Shown here: in pieces, positions 7,803-19,473 of the stretch
Numbering within the stretch: position 1 is the stretch's first letter
Layout: every line of letters starts with the position of its first letter
Source: Halobacteriovorax vibrionivorans
GTDB taxonomy: Bacteria > Bdellovibrionota > Bacteriovoracia > Bacteriovoracales > Bacteriovoracaceae
Assembly (NCBI RefSeq): GCF_003346865.1
Contig: NZ_QDKL01000001.1
Coordinates: forward strand, 930,001-994,000
DNA length: 64,000 nucleotides
Direction: 5' to 3'
Made by a program: the position numbers and the translations under genes
The notes under the pieces: generated by a model
Database searches by the model: none
Seen by the model: the letters and a program-made list of their open reading frames with translations, nothing else
Told to the model about the DNA's origin: nothing

Positions 7803-9473
7803 ATGCAGGGAAACTTTCCTTTTAATGAATTTTTAAAAAATTCAAACTCAAACACGAACACACACAATGAATTAGGACACAGTAAAGTTAATAATATTGA
7901 AGACTTAGCAAATAAGAACATCATTGAAGATCCCTTCAATATCAAGCAAAGCTTAAATAGTAATCCTTCTCAAGACTACTCTAGCCTATCAGATGACTTC
8001 TTTAGTGCCGAAGAGTTAGAGATGATGAATTGTGAAATACATAACTCACTGAAATCACTCATAAATCCACAAAAGTATGCATCGTTTTTTCAAGGTGAAT
8101 TCTTTCGCCTTGTTAATATTGATGGTGAGAGAGCTACATTCTCAACAACAACAAATTTCATTAAGTCATTCATTGAGAAGAATTTAGAGCAAATTAGCCA
8201 AAGTATTGTAAATACGTTAGGTAAATCATACCAAATCGTTATTATTACTAATAATAACAACAACTTAGCTAATAGTAGCCAAACTTCACTATCTCAGAGC
8301 TTAAATTCATCTGGTCCTATAGAACCAGCTCAGAATCGACCTAAATCAGCAAATGAAATTTCATTTTCGCTTGATCTAGAGCCTGTACAGGAAGATCTTC
8401 TATCAAAGGTAGAATCAAAATATATCGATCACGTAAGTGATGATTATAATAATATTGTAATCGATAAGAGTAAGACGTTTAAGAACTTCGTAATCGGACC
8501 ATCTAATAATATGGCCTACGCTGCTTCACTAGCAATTGCTAAAAGCCCTGGTAAAGCAGGTAAATACCCTTCACTTTATATTCATTCGAATTCTGGACTT
8601 GGTAAGACTCACCTCTTACATGCCATGGCCAACGGAATTCAAAATCAATACCCTCACTTTGTTATCTGCTTAATTACAGCACGTGACTTTATGAAGGAAA
8701 TGATTGAATCGATTCGCAACAAACAACTTCCAGAATTTCGTCAAAAGTATTCAGAGAAAGTTGATGTTCTTATGATTGATGATGTTCATGAACTTAAAGG
8801 CAAAGAAGGAACTCAACGCGAATTCTTCCATATCTTTAATGAGCTTTATCAAAAAGGAAAACAGTTAATCTTCACTTCTGATAAGACACCTCAAGAGATT
8901 AATGGTCTAGAAGAGAGAATCAAGACTCGCCTACAATGGGGTCTAGTTGTTGATATTCAAAAGCCAGATATTGAAACAAGAGTTGCTATCATTAATGCTA
9001 AGGCAGATGATCTCGACCTATTCCTTTCTGAAGATATTGTTAATCTAATTGCATGTAATGTTAAAAACTCAATCAGAGAGCTTGAAGGTGCTCTAATTAA
9101 GCTTTCAGCCTACTCTGATATCATGAAGGTTGATATTGAATTAGAGATGGTTAAAGAGGTTCTTGCTCTTCGAGATTTTGAAGATGAGAAGAAAATTACA
9201 ATCGAAGGTATTGCTAAGCAAACATCTCAATATTTTAAAATACCTGTTGCTGATTTAAAGTCAAAATCACGTACGAAAGATATTGCTAACGCTCGTTTTG
9301 TGGCCATGTACTTATGTCGTAAGCTTGCAAATGCAACTCATGAGGAAATTGGTCGCTTCTTTGGTGGTCGAGATCACAGCTCTGTTGTACACGCAGAACA
9401 GAAGATTTCAGAAAGACTATCACAAGATCCCCTACTTTCTAAGACTATTATGACGATTGAAAATCAACTTTAA
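7803..9473 (+). CDS. dnaA: Chromosomal replication initiator DnaA (long N-terminal extension)
   Basis: The protein is 556 residues where 440-480 is usual. A polar Asn/Ser-rich extension of about 70 residues precedes domain I, which starts near ELEMMNCEIHNSL. The Walker A NSGLGKTH is at about 263-270, the Walker B VLMIDDVHEL follows, and the domain IV signature GRDHSSVVHA is near the C-terminus. The domain II linker carries SSGPIEPAQ, one copy of the near-palindromic repeat found in mnmE. The start is supported by an AAGGGA SD, and no later ATG with a better SD precedes domain I. DnaA initiates at the oriC region immediately downstream. Confidence 0.97.
   Translation: MQGNFPFNEFLKNSNSNTNTHNELGHSKVNNIEDLANKNIIEDPFNIKQSLNSNPSQDYSSLSDDFFSAEELEMMNCEIHNSLKSLINPQKYASFFQGEFFRLVNIDGERATFSTTTNFIKSFIEKNLEQISQSIVNTLGKSYQIVIITNNNNNLANSSQTSLSQSLNSSGPIEPAQNRPKSANEISFSLDLEPVQEDLLSKVESKYIDHVSDDYNNIVIDKSKTFKNFVIGPSNNMAYAASLAIAKSPGKAGKYPSLYIHSNSGLGKTHLLHAMANGIQNQYPHFVICLITARDFMKEMIESIRNKQLPEFRQKYSEKVDVLMIDDVHELKGKEGTQREFFHIFNELYQKGKQLIFTSDKTPQEINGLEERIKTRLQWGLVVDIQKPDIETRVAIINAKADDLDLFLSEDIVNLIACNVKNSIRELEGALIKLSAYSDIMKVDIELEMVKEVLALRDFEDEKKITIEGIAKQTSQYFKIPVADLKSKSRTKDIANARFVAMYLCRKLANATHEEIGRFFGGRDHSSVVHAEQKISERLSQDPLLSKTIMTIENQL
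8311..8330. repeat. Dispersed near-palindrome, copy in dnaA linker
   Basis: CTGGTCCTATAGAACCAG plus two flanking bases is in frame and encodes SGPIEPA in the DnaA domain II linker. Apart from one mismatched pair the 18-mer is a perfect palindrome, and it gives the same pentapeptide as the copies in MnmE. Confidence 0.82.
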
Positions 9474-9526
9474 TCACTACTAAATCCAAATTAAATTCTG
9501 ACTAGTCAAATGACTATCCAAAAATA

Positions 9527-9552
9527 GGCCACTCAATGAGTGGTCTTTTTTA
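9527..9552 (+). terminator. Rho-independent terminator after dnaA
   Basis: GGCCACT-CAATG-AGTGGTC forms a 7-bp stem (one G-T pair) with a 5-nt loop followed by TTTTTT. It begins about 54 bp after the dnaA stop. Confidence 0.8.
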
Positions 9553-10290
9553 TGTCCAGGATGGACGGTATGTCGACGAGAGGCAGGAGCCGAAGTCGAC
9601 CTTGATGACTACTCGGCCGTGAGTAAATGATTGGCCAACACTGACAAACACACAATTTAATCCACATGAAATCTGTGAAATGTTGATTATATGACTAGTC
9701 AAATGGCCGACAAATTCACAGTAGTATTTGACTAGTCAACTTTGGTCCGACGAGATCACAGTTATCCACGGCCATTAGCGGCCAATTCACGGCCAACAAA
9801 CTTAATTGTGGATTAATAAATGTATTAAAATTAATAACTTAGAACATATTTTAGAATTTATTCACGGCCGTTAATAATATAATCGACAAAAACGTAGGCC
9901 GTGGATAAAAAAGTTATCAACATGTTTGCAAAATGTGAGTAAATGAATGGCCAAATTAATAAAAAGTTAAGCAATTTAACTCGACCTAAAATTATCAACA
10001 TTTGGCCGTGAGTAAAAATCTAATAACGTCAATATATTGTTACCGAAATGATAATATACGAATGTGTGCATTGAGTTAAAAAAACTAATCAACCATTGCT
10101 CACAAATGGGAAATCGAGAGAATGAAGATCTAATAGGGAAGTAGAAGCTTATACACTTTTCCACAGGATTATATATTATATTAATATAAATATATATAAA
10201 AAGAGAAACACTTAAAACGCCTATGCTAGCTTGCTAACTGGTGTTTTCCATTATACAACAATAGCACAATTATTTCTGATAGGATTAAAA
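9553..10290. other. Chromosomal replication origin (oriC) between dnaA and dnaN
   Basis: This 738-bp gene-free stretch holds DnaA-box-like 9-mers: TAATCCACA (9658-9666), TTATCCACG (9762-9770), the reverse of TAATCCACA (9807-9815), the reverse of TTATCCACG (9900-9908), TTATCAACA (9914-9922 and 9992-10000) and TTTTCCACA (10157-10165). A 30-bp pure A/T run at about 10170-10200 is a candidate unwinding element next to the last box. Other repeats are TGACTAGTCAAATG-type sequences (9499, 9692, 9728), three GTGAGTAAA-containing units (9619, 9936, 10008) and eleven GGCC words between 9527 and 10007. The dnaA-oriC-dnaN order supports the call. Confidence 0.88.
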
Positions 10291-11403
10291 ATGAAGCTTA
10301 GGGTAGATACAGATAACTTAAGAGATGCACTAAATAAAATTTTAACTGTAATTGATAAGAAGAATTCAAGACCAATCTTAACTTATACGTTACTAACTGT
10401 TAGCAATGAGAAAATATATTTATCAGCTACAGATTTAGAAGTATCAGCAAAGTATTCAATAAATGCATCAACTGAAGGTTCAGCTTCATTTTGTATAAAC
10501 GCTAAGAATCTATTTGATATATTAAAAGAACTTCCTAACACAGATATCAACATGGAGTTGGAAGAAGGTGAAAATCTTCTAAAAATAAATTGTGAAGATA
10601 TCCATTATTCACTTTTAATTTATGAATCAGATGAATTTCCAAACCTACATTTTGGAAATGAAAATACATTCAATCTAAATTCAGATGATCTATTAAATCT
10701 AATCACAAAAACTTCATATGCTATTTCAAATGATGAAACGAGACTTCACTTTAACGGAATATATTTTCAAGAAGTAGAAGGGAAGTTAAGAGCTGTCTCA
10801 ACAGACGGTCATCGATTATCACTAATTGAACACGACATAGCAGAACAAAATAATGAAGCACTTATTAATGGAATTATCATTCCAAAGAAAGGTGTATCAG
10901 AACTTAGAAAGGTTGCAGAAACTTATCCAGGTGCTAATCTGTTTATTTCTGTTGATGACTCTTATTTATATGTAACAGCTAATGAGCAATACCAATTAGG
11001 TATTCGTTTAATTGCTAGAGAATATCCAAAGTATCAAGCTGTAATTCCAGCTAAGACGACTTATTCACTAACAGCTGATAAAGAAACTCTTCAGCATGCT
11101 ATTAGACGTATTAAAATTATGTCTAATGAGAAATCAAATGCAGTTAAGATCAAGCTTACTGAAAACCATATGACAATCTCTGCTAACCATCCTTCACTTG
11201 GAGATGCGAAAGAGACGATCGCTGTTGATTACAATGGTAAGGAGCTTGAAATTGGATTTAATGCACGATTCTTATTAGATTCAATTGCAATTTTAAATTC
11301 AGAAAATATTACTTTTGAATTCAATAATGAATTCTCAGCTGTGATTGTAAGATCAAATGATATCCAAAACTATCTTGGAATCATTATGCCACTTAGAATC
11401 TAA
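10291..11403 (+). CDS. dnaN: DNA polymerase III beta subunit (sliding clamp)
   Basis: I place the start at the ATG at 10291 (MKLRVDTDNLRDALNKI), 370 residues, matching the usual ~366. An in-frame TTG 60 bp upstream would add a non-conserved 20-residue leader, whereas AGGA sits 8 nt before the chosen ATG. Clamp features include VSTDGHRLSLIE in the middle domain and the C-terminal IMPLRI. The dimeric ring tethers polymerase III and other partners to DNA. It follows oriC and lies 14 bp before recF. Confidence 0.97.
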   Translation: MKLRVDTDNLRDALNKILTVIDKKNSRPILTYTLLTVSNEKIYLSATDLEVSAKYSINASTEGSASFCINAKNLFDILKELPNTDINMELEEGENLLKINCEDIHYSLLIYESDEFPNLHFGNENTFNLNSDDLLNLITKTSYAISNDETRLHFNGIYFQEVEGKLRAVSTDGHRLSLIEHDIAEQNNEALINGIIIPKKGVSELRKVAETYPGANLFISVDDSYLYVTANEQYQLGIRLIAREYPKYQAVIPAKTTYSLTADKETLQHAIRRIKIMSNEKSNAVKIKLTENHMTISANHPSLGDAKETIAVDYNGKELEIGFNARFLLDSIAILNSENITFEFNNEFSAVIVRSNDIQNYLGIIMPLRI

Positions 11404-11417
11404 GAGATTATATTATT

Positions 11418-12500
11418 TTGAAGCTATCTAAGTTACAGATTACAAACTTCCGTAACCTCCAGCCAGATATTATATCTTTCAATAAGAATATAAATTGTAT
11501 CTTGGGAGAGAATGGAAATGGTAAGACAAATATATTAGAAGCGCTTCATGTGTTAGTAACTCGAAAATCTTTTCGTAAAAATACAACTTTTCCACAGTTA
11601 TTAAGTATTGATGGGGATAACCCAGAAATATTATTTTCATCTCTTTTTGAAAATGAAGGTGACCAAATCACTTTTACTGGAAAGATGAATCCTAATGGTT
11701 CTTCGTGGACTCTAAATGGAAAGAACACCAAGAAAAAGCTTGATGCAAAATTAGTATTTATTAATCCATTTGATTCATATTCATTTTCTAATATTCCAAG
11801 CTTTAGAAGAAAGTGGTTTGATGATCACTTATCACTACTTAGTCGCGATTATAAGAAAGTATTAAATCAGTACAATTCTTCTCTTAGATTTAGAAACGTA
11901 CTTCTTTCTAAAAAGCCGCCACAATTTAGAGAGCAGCTACAAGTTATTGATCGTCAAATGGCAGATTACGCTTACGAGCTAGTGGCCATGAGAAATCAAT
12001 TTGTGGCCGAGTTAATTCCATATTGTGAAAAAACTTATCGCGACATTTTTTCAGAAGAACATGAGCTTAATATCCAAGTCGATTCACGCTTTCACGGCTT
12101 TTCACCAGATATGATCTTTGATTACATGCAACAAAGACTTGAAAAGGACCTAGTTGTGGGGCATACGACGTATCAAGTCCATAAAGATGACTACGTGCTT
12201 CTTTTTGATGGAATGAATGCCTATGAATTCTGCTCTCTAGGCCAACAAAAAATGTCTTATTTGAGCCTCATATTTGCCTATATAGAGCTATTTAGGTATA
12301 ACTTATACACCTATCCAATTGTACTTATCGACGATGTCTCAGGGGAATTAGACAAAGCGAGATGGGGTAGGCTTGTAAATTTTTTGGAACAACGAGAGTT
12401 TCAAGTATTAATTACAACGGCAAATGAAAAATTTAAGGAAGAATTAGAAAAAATTGATGGAGCAAATAAGATCTATATCTCTAATGGATCCATTCACTAA
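11418..12500 (+). CDS. recF: DNA replication and repair protein RecF
   Basis: The 360-residue SMC-like ATPase begins at a TTG (11418) with MKLSKLQITNFRNLQP and has Walker A GENGNGKT at residues 30-37. The ABC signature region FCSLGQQKMSYLSLIFA and Walker B VLIDDVSGELD are near the C-terminus. RecF loads RecA at gaps with RecO and RecR. It sits between dnaN and gyrB, the standard order. The start has only a weak SD (AGAGA), consistent with coupling to dnaN. Confidence 0.95.
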   Translation: MKLSKLQITNFRNLQPDIISFNKNINCILGENGNGKTNILEALHVLVTRKSFRKNTTFPQLLSIDGDNPEILFSSLFENEGDQITFTGKMNPNGSSWTLNGKNTKKKLDAKLVFINPFDSYSFSNIPSFRRKWFDDHLSLLSRDYKKVLNQYNSSLRFRNVLLSKKPPQFREQLQVIDRQMADYAYELVAMRNQFVAELIPYCEKTYRDIFSEEHELNIQVDSRFHGFSPDMIFDYMQQRLEKDLVVGHTTYQVHKDDYVLLFDGMNAYEFCSLGQQKMSYLSLIFAYIELFRYNLYTYPIVLIDDVSGELDKARWGRLVNFLEQREFQVLITTANEKFKEELEKIDGANKIYISNGSIH

Positions 12501-12542
12501 TCTATCTTCCAAAAATATATTTTTAAAACAACAACACACTGA

Positions 12543-15032
<2,490 letters not shown>

Positions 15033-15053
15033 ACGTTTTGCGAGGATTAAGAA

Positions 15054-17561
15054 ATGACTGATGAAACAAATACAGTAGATAATGGTGACGGTGGAAATCA
15101 CAATCACGGAAATATTCAACAAATCGGTATTCGCGATGAAATGAAAAATTGTTACCTCGATTACGCTATGTCTGTAATCGTTGGGCGTGCACTTCCAGAC
15201 GTACGTGACGGGATGAAGCCAGTTCACCGTCGTTGTCTGTATGCGATGCACTCACTTGGTAACTATCACAATAAACCATTTCTAAAATCTGCCCGTGTTG
15301 TCGGGGATGTTATTGGTAAGTATCACCCACACGGTGACTCTGCGGTTTATAATACAATCGTTCGTATGGCCCAAGATTTCTCAATGAGATATCCAATGGT
15401 TCAAGGTCAAGGTAACTTCGGTTCAATTGACGGTGATAACGCTGCAGCCATGAGGTATACAGAGATCAGAATGCAAAAGCTTTCTGAGGAGATGCTAAAA
15501 GACTTAGATAAGGAAACAGTTGATTGGCAACCTAACTACGATGACTCTTTAAAAGAGCCAACAGTTCTTCCATCAAAGATTCCTAATCTTCTAGTTAATG
15601 GATCTGCTGGTATTGCCGTAGGTATGGCCACAAACATTCCACCACATAACTTAACAGAAGTTATGACAGCACTTACTCAACTTGTTGATAATCGCGATAT
15701 GACGATTGATGAAATCATGCAAGTTATTCCAGGTCCTGACTTTCCAACTGCAGGAACGATCCATGGAACTGAAGGTATCCGCTCTGCCTATAAAACAGGT
15801 AAGGGTGTTGTTCAAATGCGTGCAAAAATGGATGTGGAAACACATGGTAAGAAACAAGATCGTGAAAGAATTGTTATTACTGAACTTCCATACCAAGTTA
15901 ATAAAGCAAAACTAATTGAAAAGATTGCTGACCTAGTAAATTCTAAGTCACTTGTTGGGATCTCTGATCTTCGTGATGAATCTTCACGTGAAGGTATTCG
16001 TGTTGTAATTGATCTTAAAAAAGGTGAGATTGCTACAGTAATCATGAATAAGCTTTATAAGCAGACTGCTCTTCAGTCTTCTTTTGGTATTATCTTCCTT
16101 TCAATCGTTAACTCTTCTCCAAAAGTTCTTAATATTAAAGAACAACTTGAGTGTTTCATTGATCACAGACGTGAAATTATTATTCGTCGTACAGTTTATG
16201 AATTGAAGAAAGCACGTGAAAGAGCGCATATCTTAGAAGGTTTAAAAGTAGCTGTTGAAAATATTGATGAAGTTGTTGAGATGATTAAAAAGTCTGACGG
16301 GCCAACAGATGCTCGTGAGAAATTAATGTCAACATTCTCATTAAGTGAAATTCAAGCTCAAGCAATTCTTGATATGAGACTTCAACGTCTAACTGGTCTT
16401 GAAAGAGATAAGATCATTGCAGACTATGAAGCAATTATGAAAGAGATTGCACGTTTAGAAGGTATCTTAGGTTCTGAAGAAAAAATTAAAAATATCATCA
16501 AAGAAGAGTTCACTGAAATCATTGAAAAATATGGAGATGAAAGAAGAACTGAAATCGTTGCAAAAGCAGACGAAATTCAAATTGAAGATTTAGTTGCAAA
16601 AGAAGAGATGATTGTAACAATCACTCATAAGGGATACGTAAAACGTATGCCACTTGATACTTACAAAGCGCAAAAGCGTGGTGGAAAAGGTGTTAAGGGT
16701 GCTGCTAATGAAGATGATTTCTTCACAAATATTTTTACAGCTAATACACATGATAAGCTTCTATTCTTCACATCTCGTGGACAAGTTTTCTCTAAGAAAG
16801 TTTATGAGATGCCAGAAGGAACTAGAACTTCTAAAGGTAGAAATATCGCTAACCTAATCCAAATCCCAAGTGGAGATCGTGTAACAGAAATTATTAGAAT
16901 TCCACACGATATGGATATGGAAGAGAAGTACTTAATTTTTGCAACTAATAAAGGTCTTGTTAAGAAGACGGCCCTTTCTGAATACTCTAATGTTAAGCAG
17001 TCAGGTCTAATTGCAATTAAGCTTCAAGATGGTGATTATATTGTAAATGTTAGAATCAATGATGGTTCAAAAGATATTCTTCTTTGTTCATCAGCTGGTA
17101 AAATTATCCGTTTCGACACTTCAGATGCTCGCGCTATGGGACGTGTTTCTCAAGGTGTAAAAGGGATTAATATCAATGCTGAAGAAGAGCGTATTATCGG
17201 AATGGAATTAATTGATGATAATATGGAAATTCTATCGGTAACTGAAAATGGGTACGGTAAACGTACTGAATCTTCACAATATCGTAAGCAAACTCGTGGT
17301 GGGAAAGGGATTCTAGCGATGAGACTTACTGATAAGAATGGTGAGATTGTTCAGATTAAGCCTGTTATTGAATCTGATGATTTAATGATCATTACAGACC
17401 GTGGTCAGGTTGTTAGAACTAAGGTTTCTGGAATTTCTCTAATGGGTCGTGCAACACAAGGTGTACGTCTTATTAAGCCAAAAGAAGGTGAGAAGGTTGT
17501 TTCAATCGCTAAGATTGTTGAGCCAGAAAACGACGGAATTGATGAAAATACTGAAGAATAA
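15054..17561 (+). CDS. gyrA: DNA gyrase subunit A
   Basis: This 835-residue protein has the breakage-reunion core with [19 protein letters not shown] and [11 protein letters not shown]. The quinolone-region block [19 protein letters not shown] is followed by the catalytic Tyr context [11 protein letters not shown]. The C-terminal beta-pinwheel includes the GyrA box [10 protein letters not shown], which distinguishes it from ParC. Its ATG follows a GAGG SD. The fluoroquinolone-region Ser and Asp positions carry Asp-Ser (GDSAVYN), a normal family pattern. Confidence 0.97.
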   Translation: MTDETNTVDNGDGGNHNHGNIQQIGIRDEMKNCYLDYAMSVIVGRALPDVRDGMKPVHRRCLYAMHSLGNYHNKPFLKSARVVGDVIGKYHPHGDSAVYNTIVRMAQDFSMRYPMVQGQGNFGSIDGDNAAAMRYTEIRMQKLSEEMLKDLDKETVDWQPNYDDSLKEPTVLPSKIPNLLVNGSAGIAVGMATNIPPHNLTEVMTALTQLVDNRDMTIDEIMQVIPGPDFPTAGTIHGTEGIRSAYKTGKGVVQMRAKMDVETHGKKQDRERIVITELPYQVNKAKLIEKIADLVNSKSLVGISDLRDESSREGIRVVIDLKKGEIATVIMNKLYKQTALQSSFGIIFLSIVNSSPKVLNIKEQLECFIDHRREIIIRRTVYELKKARERAHILEGLKVAVENIDEVVEMIKKSDGPTDAREKLMSTFSLSEIQAQAILDMRLQRLTGLERDKIIADYEAIMKEIARLEGILGSEEKIKNIIKEEFTEIIEKYGDERRTEIVAKADEIQIEDLVAKEEMIVTITHKGYVKRMPLDTYKAQKRGGKGVKGAANEDDFFTNIFTANTHDKLLFFTSRGQVFSKKVYEMPEGTRTSKGRNIANLIQIPSGDRVTEIIRIPHDMDMEEKYLIFATNKGLVKKTALSEYSNVKQSGLIAIKLQDGDYIVNVRINDGSKDILLCSSAGKIIRFDTSDARAMGRVSQGVKGININAEEERIIGMELIDDNMEILSVTENGYGKRTESSQYRKQTRGGKGILAMRLTDKNGEIVQIKPVIESDDLMIITDRGQVVRTKVSGISLMGRATQGVRLIKPKEGEKVVSIAKIVEPENDGIDENTEE

Positions 17562-18366
17562 TTTTCACATACTTAAAAGGGCCGGCCATGTGCTGGCCTT
17601 TTTAGTTTTAGGACTTTTCATGTCTGCTTGTGACTTCACACCAAGAATTCACAAGGATATTTTAATTGCTCAAAATTATATTACTAATCAAGAATATGCC
17701 CTGGCGGTGAAGCAGTATCATAAGATACTTGAGATGGCGCCAAATGATGAAATTAAAATTAAAGTTAATTACCAAATAGCAGAACTTTATTCTGTTTCTC
17801 TAGGACAATACTATAAGGGTATTGCTTTCTACGAAAAAATTCCAAAGCTTACAACAGATCCAGTTTGGCTTGTAAAAACACAAGAAAGAATTGGTGAGAT
17901 TGCTTTTTTATATATCAATGACTATGAGAAAGCCGCTGATGTTTACAGTAAGCTTTCAGACTTTAGACCTAAGCTTTCTAATCATGATCTCTATGAATAT
18001 CGCTTAGCAATTTCTTATATCAAATTAAAAAAATATGATATGGCCACAAAGCATTTGGTTACGATGCATAATAACGGTAACCATAAATACTTTGTGGATA
18101 GCTTTTATCAATCTGGTGTTCTCTATTTTGATAAGCAAGAATGGAACCGCGCTATCCAATATTTTCGTGAATACATAAAACGTGAAGACCGCCGTGATTT
18201 AAAAGTCCGTGCAATATTTCTAATGGCAAATTGCTATGAAACAATTGAGCGTTTGAAAACTGCATACGATCTCTACTATTCAATCTTAGGTGAATACCCA
18301 AATAATAAAGTTATTCAAGAACGACTTAACTCTGTTTATGAACGACGTGTAGCAAGGAAGAGATAA
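17542..18366 (+). CDS. TPR-repeat outer-membrane lipoprotein (BamD-like arrangement)
   Basis: I start at the ATG at 17542, inside the last 20 nt of gyrA, because it gives a proper lipoprotein signal: [13 protein letters not shown], a hydrophobic core [13 protein letters not shown] and MSAC with Cys30 as lipidation site. The remaining ~245 residues form about five TPR-like helix pairs (for example [19 protein letters not shown] and [18 protein letters not shown]), as in BamD/YfiO-type periplasmic scaffolds. Whether it is BamD itself is unclear. A terminator-like hairpin lies within the signal-peptide codons. The gene is probably co-transcribed with the small membrane protein 2 bp downstream. 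Confidence 0.8.
   Translation: MKILKNNFHILKRAGHVLAFLVLGLFMSACDFTPRIHKDILIAQNYITNQEYALAVKQYHKILEMAPNDEIKIKVNYQIAELYSVSLGQYYKGIAFYEKIPKLTTDPVWLVKTQERIGEIAFLYINDYEKAADVYSKLSDFRPKLSNHDLYEYRLAISYIKLKKYDMATKHLVTMHNNGNHKYFVDSFYQSGVLYFDKQEWNRAIQYFREYIKREDRRDLKVRAIFLMANCYETIERLKTAYDLYYSILGEYPNNKVIQERLNSVYERRVARKR
17584..17603 (+). terminator. Terminator-like hairpin after gyrA, inside the lipoprotein signal sequence
   Basis: GGCCA-TGTGC-TGGCC followed by TTTTT has the form of an intrinsic terminator starting 22 bp after the gyrA stop. It overlaps codons for GHVLAFL of the downstream lipoprotein, so it could attenuate read-through. The stem is only 5 bp, so strength is uncertain. Confidence 0.55.
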
Positions 18367-18368
18367 CG

Positions 18369-18569
18369 ATGGCGCTTTTCGATCCAAAGTGGATTAAACC
18401 CATGGCCCTTGCAATGTCGCTTCCATCAACTGCCTTGATCGTTGCTTGGGGCCTATGGGAAATGGTTGATGCCAATATCATCACTCAAAGTTGGGCCATT
18501 TTTATATTCCTGGCCGCAATTGGAAATATTTTAATCTCAATGGTTATTTTTGCTTTGAAAAAAAAGTAG
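18369..18569 (+). CDS. Small two-helix membrane protein, function unknown
   Basis: The 66-residue frame begins 2 bp after the TPR lipoprotein stop. It contains two hydrophobic segments (about residues 12-32 and 40-62), an acidic Glu/Asp between them (WEMVD) and a Lys-rich end (FALKKK), so both termini are probably cytoplasmic. The tight spacing and membrane topology argue that it is real. I do not recognise a family. Its stop codon abuts the first transposase-associated repeat. Confidence 0.6.
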   Translation: MALFDPKWIKPMALAMSLPSTALIVAWGLWEMVDANIITQSWAIFIFLAAIGNILISMVIFALKKK

Positions 18570-18769
18570 GGTACGTCGATACTTTTCGAAGTTTTGAGCA
18601 CTTAACTGTTTTTGTAATTCATTAATTCAAAGTTTAAAGCTTAATTCGGCTATAAATTAAGATATTCATGTTATTTTCTTGTAGATTAATTCAATTAGTT
18701 TCTCTTATGACATTCTTTCGTACTAAAAAATTTGTAACTTATTGATAATGTCAAAAGTATCGACGTACC
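18570..18769. repeat. Inverted pair of REP-like repeats upstream of the transposase (200 bp)
   Basis: GGTACGTCGATACTTTT (18570-18586) and its exact reverse complement (18753-18769) face each other across 166 bp of AT-rich DNA with no gene. A third copy closes the transposase gene at 19455-19471. A matching 202-bp pair lies at 50550-50751. This stretch also serves as the leader of the transposase gene. Confidence 0.85.
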
Positions 18770-18847
18770 GATTAACAAAAATGAAATATATTATCAATTG
18801 AGCATTCTTTAATTCATTTTTTTTAATGTTTAGTGGATAAGCTTTGC

Positions 18848-19456
18848 ATGCCTAGAAAAAAGAGAGTTTTCCAACATCATTATCCATATCACGTTACACG
18901 ACGAACAAATAATCGTGATTGGTTTAATCTTCCATTGTTTGAAGTGTGGGATCTTATTAAAGATTCATTTAAATATGCTCAAGACAATGCACCTGTAGTT
19001 ATTCACGCTTTTGTTTTAATGGATAATCATTATCATTTATTAATCTCAACTCCTAAGTGTAATCTGCACCATTTCATGATGTATTTTAATCGTAGAATAT
19101 CACGAGAAATAAATAGACGTAGTAAAAGAGAGAATCATTGTTTTGCTAACGAATATAAAGCAACAATTGTTGATGATCAAAGATACTTACGTTCAGTTTA
19201 TCGATATATTTATCAAAATCCAATTAGGGCCAAGATTACTGATGATATATTTAGTTATCCTTATTCTTCTTTGCATTTTTCCTCATATGAAGCAAAGTTA
19301 TTCAACTTTAAACCGCATTTTCACTTCGCAAAAGAAAAGGCAAATATTGAAAAAAGATTTTCTTGCGATATGGAAAGAATAATACGCTTAGGACTTCGTC
19401 GAAATAGATTCCAAATTTCGGAGAAAAATAGAAGTATAGCAAGTCGATACTTGTAA
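18848..19456 (+). CDS. REP-associated tyrosine transposase (RAYT, TnpA_REP / Y1 family)
   Basis: The 202-residue protein starts best at MPRKKRVF (18848; an ATG 15 bp upstream is also possible). The HUH-type motif is MDNHYHLLIS with His61 and His63, and the catalytic Tyr lies in VYRYIYQNPIRA (about residue 120). RAYTs are single-strand HUH nucleases that bind and cut REP hairpins, and are thought to be domesticated IS200/IS605-like enzymes. The gene is bracketed by copies of a 17-bp repeat, and its stop codon lies within the downstream hairpin, which fits a RAYT with its cognate REPs. Confidence 0.92.
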   Translation: MPRKKRVFQHHYPYHVTRRTNNRDWFNLPLFEVWDLIKDSFKYAQDNAPVVIHAFVLMDNHYHLLISTPKCNLHHFMMYFNRRISREINRRSKRENHCFANEYKATIVDDQRYLRSVYRYIYQNPIRAKITDDIFSYPYSSLHFSSYEAKLFNFKPHFHFAKEKANIEKRFSCDMERIIRLGLRRNRFQISEKNRSIASRYL

Positions 19457-19471
19457 AAGTATCGACGTACC
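19443..19471. repeat. REP-like hairpin at the 3' end of the transposase gene
   Basis: GTCGATACTT-GTAA-AAGTATCGAC is a perfect 10-bp stem with a 4-nt loop, followed by GTACC. The right arm plus GTACC equals the 17-bp repeat (19455-19471). The transposase TAA stop (19454-19456) is in the loop, so coding end and repeat overlap. Confidence 0.85.
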
Positions 19472-19473
19472 TT

